64,000 nt of DNA from Mesorhizobium sp. M9A.F.Ca.ET.002.03.1.2 (GCF_003952365.1 NZ_CP034443.1:4395001-4459000); one strand, 5' to 3'. Shown: positions 10,519 to 19,872, numbered from the stretch's first letter. Notes: generated by a model not told the origin, from the letters alone. Numbers and translations are program-made.

Positions 10519-11364
10519 ATGCAAGCCAGCAACGACATCCTTCCCGCCCCAGGCCCGGCGATCATCCTGGTCGAGCCCCAGCTCGGCGAGAATATCGGCA
10601 TGGTTGCGCGCGCCATGGCGAATTTTGGCCTTGCCGAACTGCGCCTCGTCAATCCGCGCGACGGCTGGCCGAGCGAGAAGGCGCGCGCCGCCGCGAGCCG
10701 CGCCGACCACGTTATCGATGCCGCCAGGGTGTTCGACGATCTGGCCGCGGCGATCGCCGACCTGAACTTCGTCTTCGCCACCACCGCGCGCGCACGTGAC
10801 AATTTCAAGCCGGTGCGTGGACCGGTCGAGGCAGGCAGGGCGTTGAGGGCGCGCCAAGGATCCGGACAGCGCACCGGCATCCTGTTCGGCCGCGAGCGGT
10901 TCGGGCTCTACAATGACGAGGTCGGCCTGGCTGACGAGATCGTCACCTTCCCGGTCGATCCCGCCTTCTCTTCGCTCAACATCGCCCAGGCGGCCCTGCT
11001 GATGTCCTATGAATGGATGAAGTCGGGTCTGGAAGATGAGACGAAAACCAATTTTTCCAGCCCTGACATGATGCCGGCGACCAAGGAGCAATTGCACGGC
11101 CTGTTCGCGTATCTGGAAGGCGCGCTCGAAGCACGCGGCTATTTCCGCCCGGCGCCGAAGAAGCCGAAGATGGTCGACAATCTGCGCGCGGTGCTGACGC
11201 GCGCCGGCTTCGCCGAGCCGGAGCTCAAGGTGCTGCGCGGCATAATATCGTCGCTGGACAGGTTTTCGCCGGCCATGCCGCGCGGCGACGGATCGCCGGG
11301 CGATGATCCAAGGCGGCTCCCGGCAGCGGCCGCGCGCGCCGGCAAGGCGACAGACAAAGACTAG
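10519..11364 (+). CDS. trmJ: tRNA (cytidine/uridine-2'-O-)-methyltransferase TrmJ-like (SpoU family)
   Basis: A 281-residue SPOUT methyltransferase. Motifs of the SpoU class are visible: LVEPQLGENIGMVARAMANF near the N-terminus (motif 1), GILFGRERFGLYNDE (motif 2) and FSSLNIAQAALLMSYEW (motif 3). TrmJ modifies position 32 of tRNAs with S-adenosylmethionine. The C-terminal ~60 residues (KPKMVDNLRAVLTRAGF) match the TrmJ dimer extension. A TTG at 10510 is in frame, but the ATG at 10519 is the more natural start. Confidence 0.88.
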   Translation: MQASNDILPAPGPAIILVEPQLGENIGMVARAMANFGLAELRLVNPRDGWPSEKARAAASRADHVIDAARVFDDLAAAIADLNFVFATTARARDNFKPVRGPVEAGRALRARQGSGQRTGILFGRERFGLYNDEVGLADEIVTFPVDPAFSSLNIAQAALLMSYEWMKSGLEDETKTNFSSPDMMPATKEQLHGLFAYLEGALEARGYFRPAPKKPKMVDNLRAVLTRAGFAEPELKVLRGIISSLDRFSPAMPRGDGSPGDDPRRLPAAAARAGKATDKD

Positions 11365-11510
11365 GACCAATCGTCACGCAATCACCAGTAACCGAATGTT
11401 ATTTCGCATGAGTGACCATCTTGTCGCTTCAAGACCATGATGGCTCCAGCATCATTGGTCAAAGCTTCAGCCAGCCTCCTCTCGTGGTCCCCAGCCTTCT
11501 CTCATAATCA

Positions 11511-12329
11511 ATGACGATGACCGACCCCTCAAATGCCCGCCCGATCCTGATGTTCGATTCCGGCATCGGCGGGTTAACGGTGCTGCGCGAAGCGCGCGTG
11601 CTGATGCCCGATCGCCGCTTCGTCTATGTCGCCGACGACGCGGCTTTCCCCTATGGCGCTTGGGAGGAGCCGGCGCTGAGGGCACATATACTGGAGCTGT
11701 TCGGAAAATTGCTCGACCGGTTTTCACCGGCCATTTCGGTCATCGCCTGCAACACAGCCTCGACGCTGGTCATCGATGCGTTGCGCGAAAGATTTCCCGG
11801 CCATCCTTTCGTCGGCACCGTGCCGGCGATCAAGCCGGCGGCGGAACGCACGCGCTCCGGGCTGGTTTCGGTGTTGGCGACGCCCGGCACCGTCAAGCGC
11901 CAGTATACACGCGACCTGATCGGCAAATGGGCTCAGAAATGCCATGTCCGGCTGGTTGGCAGCGACAATCTGGCCGGGCTGGCCGAGGTCTATATGCGTG
12001 AGGGCTTTGTCGACGAAGAGGCCGTGCGCGCCGAGATCGCACCATGCTTCGTCGAACATGATGGAATGCGGACCGACATCGTCGTGCTTGCCTGCACTCA
12101 CTATCCTTTTCTGGCCAACCGCATGCGCAAGACAGCACCCTGGCCGGTCGATTGGCTCGACCCCGCCGAAGCGATTGCGCGACGGGCGCTCTCGCTGCTT
12201 GCGGACATCGAGCCAAAGAACCGCGGCGAGGCGTTGTCGGAAGGCGCCGATCTTGCTGTCTTCACCTCAAAGCGGGTTGATTTCCCGACTCGCCGCCTGA
12301 TGCAGGGATTTGGCCTGGCGATTTCCTGA
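11511..12329 (+). CDS. murI: Glutamate racemase
   Basis: A 272-residue cofactor-independent racemase that makes D-glutamate for peptidoglycan. The [12 protein letters not shown] segment carries the N-terminal catalytic region. CNTAST around residue 85 has the first catalytic cysteine. [11 protein letters not shown] around residue 195 has the second. It begins with ATG at 11511 after a 146-base gap from trmJ that contains no gene. Size and motif order are those of ordinary MurI. Confidence 0.95.
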   Translation: MTMTDPSNARPILMFDSGIGGLTVLREARVLMPDRRFVYVADDAAFPYGAWEEPALRAHILELFGKLLDRFSPAISVIACNTASTLVIDALRERFPGHPFVGTVPAIKPAAERTRSGLVSVLATPGTVKRQYTRDLIGKWAQKCHVRLVGSDNLAGLAEVYMREGFVDEEAVRAEIAPCFVEHDGMRTDIVVLACTHYPFLANRMRKTAPWPVDWLDPAEAIARRALSLLADIEPKNRGEALSEGADLAVFTSKRVDFPTRRLMQGFGLAIS

Positions 12330-12389
12330 TATTTAGGAACATCATCCCGACCGATACGTTTCCTCCTATTGCAAACGGGAGAAACGATC

Positions 12390-12578
12390 ATGCCAGCCAC
12401 ATCAAAGGCCCAGCAGAAAGCCGCCGGCGCGGCATTGTCCGCCAAGCGTGGCGAGACAAAGAAGAGCGAGCTCAAAGGCGCGTCGAAGGGAATGTACAAA
12501 TCCATGAGCGAAAAGCAGCTCGAGGAATTCGCCGAGACCAAGCGCAAGGGCTTGCCCGAGAAGAAATCGAAACACTAG
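12390..12578 (+). CDS. DUF3008 family small basic protein
   Basis: A 62-residue, very lysine-rich protein (MPATSKAQQKAAGAALSAKRGE, then SMSEKQLEEFAETKRKG). This matches the DUF3008 family, common in rhizobia and of unknown function. The sequence is low in hydrophobics and probably partly disordered. A GGGAGA ribosome binding site lies 9 bases before the ATG at 12390. It stands alone, downstream of murI. Confidence 0.8.
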   Translation: MPATSKAQQKAAGAALSAKRGETKKSELKGASKGMYKSMSEKQLEEFAETKRKGLPEKKSKH

Positions 12579-12645
12579 TCCGCCCTTCCGACCGGGCACG
12601 TCCCGCCGGGGGGGCCGGTTTCGGTTCCACGCGACCGGCCAGCGG

Positions 12646-12792
12646 TCAAACATAAGCCCGCGGCCGAAACCGCGGACTTTGAATGGAAGCGTCGAAGCGG
12701 TCCCTCAGCGAGCCGCAACCACCGCACCAAGCCTCGCTGTAGCGTCGTGCCTTGTGGTGGATGGCCTTGCGATGGCCACGCCGCCACACCAT
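12646..12792 (-). CDS. Possible small CxxC protein (48 residues), unassigned
   Basis: A possible 48-residue basic protein starting MVWRRGHRKAIHHKARRYSE and containing WCGGCGSLRDRF, a CxxC pair that could bind metal. AGGA lies nine bases before the ATG, and codon third positions are mostly G or C like real genes here. I recognise no family, and the frame could be chance. It is the only coding candidate in the 529-base space between the DUF3008 gene and rpsD. Confidence 0.3.
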   Translation of the reverse strand: MVWRRGHRKAIHHKARRYSEAWCGGCGSLRDRFDASIQSPRFRPRAYV

Positions 12793-12887
12793 CTTCTTCC
12801 TGAACGCCGCGCCCGTATCCGCCTGCCATGAACAGCGCCGGCCGCAAGCTTGACACCGGTTCGATCTCCGTTTAATCAGCCCACCAA

Positions 12888-12918
12888 CACCGGGCCGCAA
12901 CGCCCGGTGGTTTCTTTA
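12888..12918 (+). terminator. Rho-independent terminator with no assigned upstream gene
   Basis: The stem CACCGGGC (12888-12895) pairs exactly with GCCCGGTG (12902-12909) around a six-base loop, followed by GTTTCTTT. This reads as a terminator on the + strand. The nearest + gene (DUF3008) ends 310 bases earlier, so the hairpin either ends a long 3' tail or an unannotated + strand RNA. Confidence 0.6.
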
Positions 12919-12985
12919 TGTGCGCAAGACGTTTGGGAAGCCGATCTATCCTTCCTCAGGTCTTGTCTAGAATGACGTGTCCCGT

Positions 12986-13085
12986 GGGTTTTCCGCCGCG
13001 TTGCGTGGGAAAACCCTGTCAGGTCTCGAAAACGGGGGCCAGAGGAGGGCGCGTTTCCTTCACCCGGACCATGAGGTTCCGGGTG
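12986..13085 (+). promoter_or_regulatory. Structured rpsD leader with two hairpins
   Basis: Two exact inverted repeats lie in front of rpsD. GGGTTTTCC (12986-12994) pairs with GGAAAACCC (13008-13016). CACCCGGA (13061-13068) pairs with TCCGGGTG (13078-13085), which ends 22 bases before the ATG. Ribosomal protein S4 is a known translational autoregulator in other bacteria, so a regulatory leader is plausible, but this structure matches no family I know. Confidence 0.45.
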
Positions 13086-13107
13086 CGTTGTTTTGAAAGG
13101 GAATGCG

Positions 13108-13725
13108 ATGAGCAAGCGCGAATCCGCGAAATACAAGATCGACCGCCGTCTCGGCGAAAATATCTGGGGCCGCCCGAAATCCCCGGTCAACAAGCGCGAA
13201 TACGGTCCTGGCCAGCACGGCCAGCGCCGCAAGGGCAAGCTTTCCGATTTCGGCCTGCAACTGCGTGCCAAGCAGAAGCTGAAGGGTCACTACGGCGACG
13301 TTTCGGAAAAGCAGTTCCGCAAGGTCTATGAAGAAGCGGACCGCCGCAAGGGCGACACCTCGGAGAACCTGATCGGCCTGCTCGAATCGCGCCTCGACGC
13401 GGTCGTCTACCGCGCCAAGTTCGTGCCGACCATTTTTGCCGCCCGCCAGTTCGTCAATCACGGCCACATCAATGTCAACGGCAAGCGCGTCAACATCGGC
13501 TCGTACCGCTGCAAGCCGGGTGACGTCATCGAAGTGCGCGAAAAGTCGAAACAGCTGGTGATCGTCCTGGAATCGGTAGGCCTGGCCGAGCGCGACGTGC
13601 CTGATTACATCGAGGCCGACCACAACAAGATGACCGCGACCTTCGGGCGCATCCCCGGCCTGTCGGATGTTCCGTTCGCCGTGCAGATGGAACCGAACCT
13701 GGTCGTCGAATTCTATTCGCGCTGA
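13108..13725 (+). CDS. rpsD: Small ribosomal subunit protein uS4
   Basis: Ribosomal protein S4 of 205 residues, a primary 16S rRNA binding protein of the 30S subunit. It starts [21 protein letters not shown]. It has the alphaproteobacterial [17 protein letters not shown] segment and the S4 RNA-binding domain around [14 protein letters not shown] and [21 protein letters not shown] Shine-Dalgarno AAAGGGA precedes the ATG at 13108. A strong terminator follows at 13752. It is a single-gene transcription unit with a structured leader. Confidence 0.98.
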   Translation: MSKRESAKYKIDRRLGENIWGRPKSPVNKREYGPGQHGQRRKGKLSDFGLQLRAKQKLKGHYGDVSEKQFRKVYEEADRRKGDTSENLIGLLESRLDAVVYRAKFVPTIFAARQFVNHGHINVNGKRVNIGSYRCKPGDVIEVREKSKQLVIVLESVGLAERDVPDYIEADHNKMTATFGRIPGLSDVPFAVQMEPNLVVEFYSR

Positions 13726-13751
13726 TCGAAGGCGTCGTCTGCGACAGCTCG

Positions 13752-13780
13752 AAGGCCGCCCGTCGAGGCGGCCTTTTCTT
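13752..13780 (+). terminator. Rho-independent terminator of rpsD
   Basis: AAGGCCGCC (13752-13760) pairs with GGCGGCCTT (13767-13775) around CGTCGA, followed by TTCTTTG. It lies 26 bases after the rpsD stop. Confidence 0.85.
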
Positions 13781-13791
13781 TGTCTGCTACG

Positions 13792-13893
13792 CTGGAGCGA
13801 CGTGCGTCCGCTTGGACGCATAAAGTACGCTCCAGTTCTTTCTACTTACGCATCGTGCTTTCGAAAATCGATTTCGATCTTCGGGCCGATGCG
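13792..13893. repeat. Composite rhizobial palindromic repeat, copy 2
   Basis: The first hairpin has an outer stem CTGGAGCG (13792-13799) with CGCTCCAG (13828-13835), and an inner stem TGCGTCC (13803-13809) with GGACGCA (13814-13820). The second pairs CGCATCG (13849-13855) with CGATGCG (13887-13893) around a TCGAAAATCGATTTCGA core. It lies between rpsD and ttcA and has the same two-part plan as the copies at 8997, 17223 and 47122. Confidence 0.8.
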
Positions 13894-13934
13894 CTAATCC
13901 GGGGCGGCAACAAGGACTTTGGGGCTGACGCGCC

Positions 13935-14822
13935 ATGAACATGCTGCCGAACGCCGAAACACTTGAACCGATCGCCGATGCCGAAGGCGGCTTTCATCGG
14001 CTGTTTGCCGATGTGCCGTCCTCCGTCGAGTTCAACAAGCTGCGCAAGCGGCTGCTGCGTCTCACCCGTCAGGCGCTCGACGATTTTTCGATGGTGAGGC
14101 CTGGCGATCGCTGGCTCGTCGCTCTGTCGGGCGGCAAGGATTCCTATGGCCTGCTCGCTGTGCTGCTCGACCTCAAATGGCGCGGGCTGCTGCCGGTCGA
14201 GCTGTTGGCCTGCAACCTCGACCAGGGCCAGCCGAATTTTCCGAAACACATTCTGCCTGACTATCTCGATAGCCACGCCATTCCATACCGCATCGAATAT
14301 CAGGACACCTATTCGGTGGTGACCGACAAGCTTCCCGAGGGCAGCACCTATTGTTCGCTGTGCTCGCGGCTCAGGCGCGGCCATCTCTACCGGATCGCCC
14401 GCGAGGAGGGCTGTTCGGCCCTGGTGCTCGGCCACCACCGCGAGGACATACTGGAAACCTTCTTCATGAACCTGTTCCACGGCGGGCGCCTTGCCGCCAT
14501 GCCGCCAAAACTGCTCAACGACGACGGCGACGTCATGGTGCTGAGGCCGCTCGCCTATTGCGCCGAGGCCGATCTCGAAAAATTCGCCGGCGCCATGAAG
14601 TTCCCGATCATTCCGTGCGATCTGTGCGGCAGCCAGGATGGGCTGCAGCGCAATGCGATGAAGGCGATGCTCGACGACTTGGAAAAGCGCATGCCCGGCC
14701 GCAAGGACACGATGATCCACGCCATGACCAATGTGCGGCCCTCGCACCTGCTCGACAGAAAGCTGTTCGATTTCGCCGCCCTCAACGAGACCCTCACCAC
14801 AAGGCAAGCCGATGACATTTGA
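13935..14822 (+). CDS. ttcA: tRNA 2-thiocytidine biosynthesis protein TtcA
   Basis: A 295-residue PP-loop ATPase that thiolates cytidine 32 of tRNA using a [4Fe-4S] cluster. The PP-loop [10 protein letters not shown] lies near residue 66. The cluster cysteines are present as [10 protein letters not shown] and CDLCGSQ, and [20 protein letters not shown] is the family signature. It overlaps the inositol-monophosphatase gene by 11 bases, so the two are translated from one message. Confidence 0.93.
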   Translation: MNMLPNAETLEPIADAEGGFHRLFADVPSSVEFNKLRKRLLRLTRQALDDFSMVRPGDRWLVALSGGKDSYGLLAVLLDLKWRGLLPVELLACNLDQGQPNFPKHILPDYLDSHAIPYRIEYQDTYSVVTDKLPEGSTYCSLCSRLRRGHLYRIAREEGCSALVLGHHREDILETFFMNLFHGGRLAAMPPKLLNDDGDVMVLRPLAYCAEADLEKFAGAMKFPIIPCDLCGSQDGLQRNAMKAMLDDLEKRMPGRKDTMIHAMTNVRPSHLLDRKLFDFAALNETLTTRQADDI

Positions 14823-15639
14823 CGAAACCGAGATCGACTGGCTTGCCAACCTTCTGTCCGACGCCGCCATTGCCGAGATCATGCCGCGCTTTCGCCGGCT
14901 GGATGAGGGCGAGGTTCGCCAGAAGACCTCGGCGGCCGACCTGGTGACAGAGGCTGATGTGAATGCCGAGCGGTTGATCACCGTCAGGCTGCGTGAGCGC
15001 TACCCCCGGGCGATGATCGTCGGCGAGGAGGCCTGTTCCGATGATCCGGCGCTGCTCCAAGGTCTCGGCGACGCCGATCTCGCCTTCGTCATCGATCCGG
15101 TCGACGGCACTTTCAACTTCGCCTCCGGCGTGCCGCTGTTCGGCGTCATGCTGGGCGTCGTGGTGAAGGGCGAGACCGTCGCCGGCATCATTCACGATCC
15201 CGTCGGCAAGGACTGGCTGATCGGTGCCAAGGGTGCTGGCAGCCACATACGGCATGCGCATGGCGCTCTGGAGAAGGTGCATGTCGCCGAGCCTGCACCG
15301 ATCTCGCAAATGACCGGCGCGGTTTCCTGGCAGTACATGCCCGAGCCGGAACGGTCACGGCTGGCGCGCAACCAGACGAAGTCCTTGTCGCAATTCGGCT
15401 ATCGCTGCGCGGCTCACGAATACCGTCTGCTGGCGAGCGGCCACGCCCATTTCGTCGTCTACAACAAGCTGATGCCGTGGGATCATCTGGCGGGCGTGCT
15501 GATCCACGCCGAGGCCGGCGGTTACGCCGCGCATTTCGACGGCAGCGCCTATCTGCCTTCGCACGTCGGAGGTGGCCTGCTGGTCGCACCGGACAAGGAA
15601 AGCTGGCGCGAGCTGCGCCGCGAACTCTGGGCGGAATAG
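14812..15639 (+). CDS. Inositol monophosphatase family protein
   Basis: A 275-residue Mg-dependent phosphatase of the IMPase superfamily. The metal ligands are visible in [30 protein letters not shown] and [16 protein letters not shown]. The substrate could be inositol phosphate, histidinol phosphate or 3'-phosphoadenosine 5'-phosphate, and the sequence alone does not decide. I start at the ATG at 14812, which lies inside the end of ttcA. Confidence 0.9.
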   Translation: MTFDETEIDWLANLLSDAAIAEIMPRFRRLDEGEVRQKTSAADLVTEADVNAERLITVRLRERYPRAMIVGEEACSDDPALLQGLGDADLAFVIDPVDGTFNFASGVPLFGVMLGVVVKGETVAGIIHDPVGKDWLIGAKGAGSHIRHAHGALEKVHVAEPAPISQMTGAVSWQYMPEPERSRLARNQTKSLSQFGYRCAAHEYRLLASGHAHFVVYNKLMPWDHLAGVLIHAEAGGYAAHFDGSAYLPSHVGGGLLVAPDKESWRELRRELWAE

Positions 15640-15658
15640 ACCGTCGGGGATTTTCGGG

Positions 15659-17191
15659 TCATGCGCCGGGCTGAGCTGACGCCCAGCTTTCCGCGATGGC
15701 GACTATCGCCGCGTTGATCGGTCCGCTCGGGATCGTCGGCATCACCGACGCGTCGACGATGAAGATGTTGTCGAAGCCGTTCAGCCGCAAATCCGGGTCG
15801 ACGACGGCGTCTGCATCCCCGCCCATCCTGCAAGTGCCGGCAGGATGATGATGCGTGGACGCAGCGCTTGCGATGAAACCGTCAAGGTCGTCGTCCGACT
15901 GCACCAAGGATCCTGGCAGAATTTCCGCGTCGCGCCACTCGTCGAGCGCCGCATGATGACCAATCACGCGCGCCGTCTTCAGGGCTATCCTGAACATCGC
16001 TCGGTCGTGTTCGGTTTCGAGGTAATGCGGGTCGATAATGGGCGCATCGCCACTGTCCGGCCCGCTCGGCGCGATGCGCCCACGGCTGGTCGGGTGGGTG
16101 ACGCCGCATAGAATCGTGAAAGCCGAGCCGTAGGGCGGTGCCCTCAAGCCGTCGGCGGCTGACGGAGCGACGACGCAGGCGAGTACGATATCGGGGCTTC
16201 CCGTCGAACGCGTCGGATCGCTGCTGTGCAGGTACATCAGCGATTCGGAGTGCTGCAGGCGGGACGGCGGCACCGGCTTTTTCGTGCTGTAGACGTTTCC
16301 AAGAACCAGCAGATGGTCCTGCAGATTGCGGCCGACATCGCTTCGGTCGGCCAGGCAGCGTATTCTCGCGCGCTTCAGCGTATCCGGATCGCCAATGCCC
16401 GACCGCATGAGGATGAGCGGCGAGGACACGGCGCCGGCGCAAAGAACGATCCTGTCGGCGGAGACCGTCATGGCCTCTCCTTTGCACATAACAGCCAAGC
16501 CGGTGGCGCGGTGGCCATCCAGCAAGAGATGCTCGACCTCGTGGGTTGTGAGCAAGGCGAGGTTCCGTCGCGCTATCACCTCCGGCGGCAGATAGGCGTC
16601 GGCAACGCTCAGGCGCTTGCCGTCGCGGATGTTCAGCGAATTGGGGCTGGTGCCGGCGAGCTCGCCGCTGTTGTGGTCGGTCAAGACGGGGATGCCCTTG
16701 GCCCGCCCGGCAGCCATATAGGCGCGGACGACAGAGCTGACCTCCGCATCCGGCAGATAGACGTCCAGCGGCCCGCTGCGGCCGCGCGACGGCGCGTCGA
16801 AGGCCGTGAAGGCTTCGCTGCGGACAAAGCCTGGCAACAGCCCCCGATAGGACCAGCGCTCGCCGCCGGCCTCTGCCCAGGGTTGGAAATCATTGGGATG
16901 ACCGCGCACATAGGCCATGGCGTGCAGGCAGCTCGAACCGCCGACGATTTTGCCGCGTGGCCATTCATGCACGCGGTTTGCGGTAAAGGGTTGCGGCACC
17001 GTCCGATAAGCCCAGTCATAGGCGCGGCCTTGCAGCATCGTCCATTTCAGCGGGTCGGCGATATCGGGATCGGACGGCATCATCCCGGCTTCGATCAGGC
17101 CGACCTGGCACGATCCGTCCTCGCTGAGCCGGCTGGCCACGACCGAGCCGGCGGATCCCGCGCCGATGACCAGCACGTCGAAATGACGCAT
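15659..17191 (-). CDS. pno: Pyridoxine 4-oxidase (GMC oxidoreductase), first enzyme of vitamin B6 degradation
   Basis: A 510-residue FAD-dependent GMC oxidoreductase. The N-terminus FDVLVIGAGSAGSVVASRLSE is the dinucleotide fold, and GKIVGGSSCLHAMAYVRGHP is the GMC signature. [18 protein letters not shown] near the C-terminus holds the catalytic histidine. The segments DPDIADPLKW and RVHEWPRGKI are ones I know from the M. loti pyridoxine 4-oxidase, which oxidises pyridoxine to pyridoxal with O2. The start is the ATG at 17191, and the TTG just before it is unnecessary. It runs parallel to the GntR gene upstream, separated by a palindromic repeat. Lactonase, aminotransferase and dehydrogenase of the same pathway at 32.6-35.4 kb support the assignment. 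Confidence 0.85.
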   Translation of the reverse strand: MRHFDVLVIGAGSAGSVVASRLSEDGSCQVGLIEAGMMPSDPDIADPLKWTMLQGRAYDWAYRTVPQPFTANRVHEWPRGKIVGGSSCLHAMAYVRGHPNDFQPWAEAGGERWSYRGLLPGFVRSEAFTAFDAPSRGRSGPLDVYLPDAEVSSVVRAYMAAGRAKGIPVLTDHNSGELAGTSPNSLNIRDGKRLSVADAYLPPEVIARRNLALLTTHEVEHLLLDGHRATGLAVMCKGEAMTVSADRIVLCAGAVSSPLILMRSGIGDPDTLKRARIRCLADRSDVGRNLQDHLLVLGNVYSTKKPVPPSRLQHSESLMYLHSSDPTRSTGSPDIVLACVVAPSAADGLRAPPYGSAFTILCGVTHPTSRGRIAPSGPDSGDAPIIDPHYLETEHDRAMFRIALKTARVIGHHAALDEWRDAEILPGSLVQSDDDLDGFIASAASTHHHPAGTCRMGGDADAVVDPDLRLNGFDNIFIVDASVMPTIPSGPINAAIVAIAESWASAQPGA

Positions 17192-17222
17192 CAATTTGCA
17201 AGTCCCCCTCGATCAGGCTGGC

Positions 17223-17325
17223 TAGAGCCTGATTCCATCCCGATACAATCGGAATGGGGCTCTATCTTCTTTGTTTGACCATGATCTCTTCCGAAAACCG
17301 GTTTCCACTTTTCGGGATCATGGTC
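17223..17325. repeat. Composite rhizobial palindromic repeat, copy 3
   Basis: The first hairpin pairs TAGAGCC (17223) with GGCTCTA (ending 17264) and contains ATTCC/GGAAT. The second pairs GACCATGATC (17277-17286) with GATCATGGTC (17316-17325) around CCGAAAA (17291-17297) and TTTTCGG (17309-17315). It lies between the regulator gene and pyridoxine 4-oxidase. Confidence 0.8.
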
Positions 17326-17341
17326 TTAGAACGCGAAACGA

Positions 17342-18019
17342 TCATGCGGCAAAGGCGCCTGCATTCGACCGTTCCGTGATCTGTCTTTGCACGGACAGCA
17401 AATGCGCGCGCATGGCCGCCTCGGCTGCTTCCGGGTCGCGGTTCGAGATCGCTTCGGCAATCAGGCGATGTTCGCCGTCGCGCTCGGCGATCCGCTTGGG
17501 GCAGGTGGGCGCCGCGGTACGTGCGATCTTCACCCGCGCATCGACCCCGACCTGACGCAGCATCTTGTAGAATTCGGCGGCAAGATGGTTGCGGGCGGCA
17601 GCGACGATGGCGAGATGGAAAGCGAAATCGACGGCGCCCGACGAGGCATTCTCCGGCGTGGTTGCCGCATCGATGATGCGTGCCGTCTCGAACGAGGAGG
17701 CGCGCAGCGATGCCAGCCGGGCGAGACCTGGCTCCATGAGCAGGCGCAACTCCAGGACCTCGATGGGATTTGTTACCCTGACAAGCTCTTCGCCATATCG
17801 GGGCAGGGCGGTTGGCGCACGCCTGGCGCGCGCCGGCTTCAAGTCGCCCGACCGGCGCAGCAGCTCGAGCGCCTTGCGAAGCTGATGGCGCTTCACGTTC
17901 AGATGTTCGGCAAGATCGCGCTCGGAAGGGAGCTTGCCGCCGCCCTGCTGCAACTGGCGGATCGCTGCAATGATGTCGTCGAGATCCGATGGTACGATCT
18001 GCGGCTCGAATGCGCTCAA
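17342..18019 (-). CDS. GntR-family (FCD domain) transcriptional regulator, probable regulator of B6 catabolism
   Basis: A ~225-residue FadR-type repressor. The winged helix lies at residues ~10-65 (KLPSERDLAEHLNVKRHQLRKALELLRRSGDL). The C-terminal FCD ligand domain has metal-site histidines in FAFHLAIVAAARNH and GEHRLIAEAI. No ATG suits the family length. The TTG at 18019 has GGAG eight bases upstream and gives the usual size, so I use it. The gene is divergent from the second GMC gene, and several TTGGTTGA/TCAACCAA repeats lie between them. This supports control of the flanking B6 genes, with a B6 catabolite as likely inducer (inference). Confidence 0.82.
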   Translation of the reverse strand: MSAFEPQIVPSDLDDIIAAIRQLQQGGGKLPSERDLAEHLNVKRHQLRKALELLRRSGDLKPARARRAPTALPRYGEELVRVTNPIEVLELRLLMEPGLARLASLRASSFETARIIDAATTPENASSGAVDFAFHLAIVAAARNHLAAEFYKMLRQVGVDARVKIARTAAPTCPKRIAERDGEHRLIAEAISNRDPEAAEAAMRAHLLSVQRQITERSNAGAFAA

Positions 18020-18101
18020 AACCAAATCTCCTGTCCGATCGGCAGCGCGCCGACTCAACGTCCGGTTATCACATTGTGACACGATACCTGCTGGAACGGC
18101 A

Positions 18102-18167
18102 CTCAACCAACTCAACCAATCTACATCTGCATGCGGTGGTTGACAACACCAGTTGCGCGGTGGTTGA
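18102..18167. promoter_or_regulatory. Candidate GntR operator region between the regulator and GMC genes
   Basis: CTCAACCAA occurs twice in tandem (18102-18110 and 18111-18119). On the same strand GCGGTGGTTGA occurs twice, 24 bases apart (18133-18143 and 18157-18167). The two pairs face each other as inverted half-sites. The same unit recurs before the cupin gene (see 19873-20114). The repeats sit between two divergent starts, where a local repressor would bind. The binding protein is inferred, not shown. Confidence 0.55.
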
Positions 18168-18227
18168 GTGCCGCAGTTGTTTTGACGGCTCTCATGCGGC
18201 GGGCCGTCCTTGTCCCGAGGACCGTGC

Positions 18228-19856
18228 ATGCCGTTTGGGGAAACCTTTGACTATGTCATCGTCGGAGCCGGGTCGGCCGGCTGCGTGCTTGCAAACCGCC
18301 TGAGCGAAGATCCTGCGGTTTCCGTGCTGCTTCTGGAAGCAGGGGATTGGGATCGCGATCCCATGATCCACATCCCGCTCGGCTGGGGCAAGATCCTGAC
18401 CGAGCGCCGTCACGACTGGATGTATTTCTGCGAGCCCGAGGCCAATGTCGGCGGGCGCAAGGTCGAATGCGCGCGCGGCAAGGTCATCGGCGGCTCCTCC
18501 TCCACCAACGCCATGGCCTATGTGCGCGGCAATCGCGGCGACTACGACCGCTGGGCGGGGAGCGGTCTGACCGATTGGTCGTTCGACAAGGTGTTGCCCT
18601 ATTTCAAAAAGCAGGAGCGCTGGGAAAAGGGCGCAAGCCACTATCGCGGCGGCAGCGGGCCGCTGAACACCCAGTTCTGCCGCTACAGGGACGAACTGAT
18701 CGATGCCTTCGCTACGGCCAGCCGGGATGCCGGATACCTCCAGACCGACGACTATAATGGCGCCGTGCAGGAAGGCTTTGGCCGCCTGCAGATGACGATC
18801 GCCAACGGTCGCCGCTGCTCGGCCGCGTCGGCCTATCTGCGTCCCGCCATGCGCCGCAGCAATGTCAAAGTGCTGACCGGCGCGATGGCGACGAGGATTC
18901 TCCTGAAGGATGGGCGCGCGACGGGCATCGCCTACACCAGAGGCGGCGCGGCCCACCAGGTCTTGGCGCGGCGGGAGGTTCTGCTTGCCGGCGGCGTCAT
19001 CAACACGCCGCAACTGCTGATGCTGTCGGGGGTCGGCGACGGTAGTGAGCTCGCGGCGCATGGTATCGAGACGAAAGTCGAGCGTTCGCAGGTCGGCAAG
19101 AACCTGCAAGACCACGTTTCGGTCATTTTGATGTATCGGCGCAAGCAGCCGGGACCATTCCTCAAGATGATGCGGGCGGATCGTATCGGGCTGGATTTCG
19201 TCAAGACCTATTTCACCGGAAAGGGTTTTTCGGGAGATGTGCCTGGCGGGGTCGTGGCGTTCCTGAAAAGTGATGCAAGCCGGCCATTGCCGGACGTCCA
19301 GCTGCTTTTCACCGCTGCACCCCTTGCCGCATGGCCCTATATGTCGCCATTCAAGGCGCCCTTCGCCGATGGCTTTGCGACACGCATCGTCGCCGTCCAG
19401 CCGGAGAGCAGGGGGAGCGTGAAGCTGGCGTCGAGCGACCCGTTGGCCGCGCCGCTGATTCACCAGAATTTCCTGTCTTCGCCGCGTGACTGGCAGTCGC
19501 TCCGCGCCGGCTTCCGCGTCGCGCGCAACCTGGCCGCACAGCCGTCGATGGCGCCTTTCGTCGGGGCGGAATTCTTCCCTGGCCCCAAATGCGAGAGCGA
19601 CGACGAGATCGACGAGCATATCCGCAAGACATCGATCACCGTGCATCATCCGGCCGGCACCTGCCGCATGGGGGTCGACGCGGAGTCGGTTGTCGATCCG
19701 CAACTGCGGGTGCGCGGCGTTGCTGGCCTTCGCGTGGTGGACGCTTCCGTGATGCCGGATCTCGTCTGCGGCAACATCAATGCGGCGGTCATCATGATCG
19801 CCGAAAAGGCCTCGGACCTGATCCGCAGCCGTGCCGAACAAAGCATGGCGGCCTGA
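18228..19856 (+). CDS. GMC oxidoreductase, probable 4-pyridoxic acid dehydrogenase
   Basis: A 542-residue FAD protein of the GMC family, distinct from the pyridoxine oxidase at 15659. [21 protein letters not shown] is the FAD fold. [19 protein letters not shown] and [17 protein letters not shown] are the two GMC signatures. [14 protein letters not shown] holds the active-site histidine. The M. loti 4-pyridoxic acid dehydrogenase (oxidation of the 5-hydroxymethyl group to the aldehyde FHMPC) is a GMC-type flavoprotein in the B6 cluster, so I assign that step by family and position. A choline-dehydrogenase-like activity on another alcohol remains possible. CGAGGA precedes the ATG at 18228. Confidence 0.68.
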   Translation: MPFGETFDYVIVGAGSAGCVLANRLSEDPAVSVLLLEAGDWDRDPMIHIPLGWGKILTERRHDWMYFCEPEANVGGRKVECARGKVIGGSSSTNAMAYVRGNRGDYDRWAGSGLTDWSFDKVLPYFKKQERWEKGASHYRGGSGPLNTQFCRYRDELIDAFATASRDAGYLQTDDYNGAVQEGFGRLQMTIANGRRCSAASAYLRPAMRRSNVKVLTGAMATRILLKDGRATGIAYTRGGAAHQVLARREVLLAGGVINTPQLLMLSGVGDGSELAAHGIETKVERSQVGKNLQDHVSVILMYRRKQPGPFLKMMRADRIGLDFVKTYFTGKGFSGDVPGGVVAFLKSDASRPLPDVQLLFTAAPLAAWPYMSPFKAPFADGFATRIVAVQPESRGSVKLASSDPLAAPLIHQNFLSSPRDWQSLRAGFRVARNLAAQPSMAPFVGAEFFPGPKCESDDEIDEHIRKTSITVHHPAGTCRMGVDAESVVDPQLRVRGVAGLRVVDASVMPDLVCGNINAAVIMIAEKASDLIRSRAEQSMAA

Positions 19857-19872
19857 CCGGCGTCGCCTGGGA

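Larger units (their letters stand above)
12579..13107. other. Long intergenic region before rpsD
   Basis: A 529-base stretch without a confident gene. It holds the possible 48-residue minus-strand ORF (12646-12792), an orphan + strand terminator (12888) and two leader hairpins before rpsD. Two further GC-rich inverted repeats, GGCCGGT (12613) with ACCGGCC (12634), and CCGCGG at 12658 and 12670, may end the DUF3008 transcript. I found no tRNA or known small RNA in it. Confidence 0.5.

Noticed and set aside
12850..12886. A GGTTCGAT-like T-loop followed by CCACCA, resembling the end of a tRNA or tmRNA
   Set aside because: The T-stem does not pair, and no matching acceptor 5' strand, D-arm or anticodon arm lies upstream.
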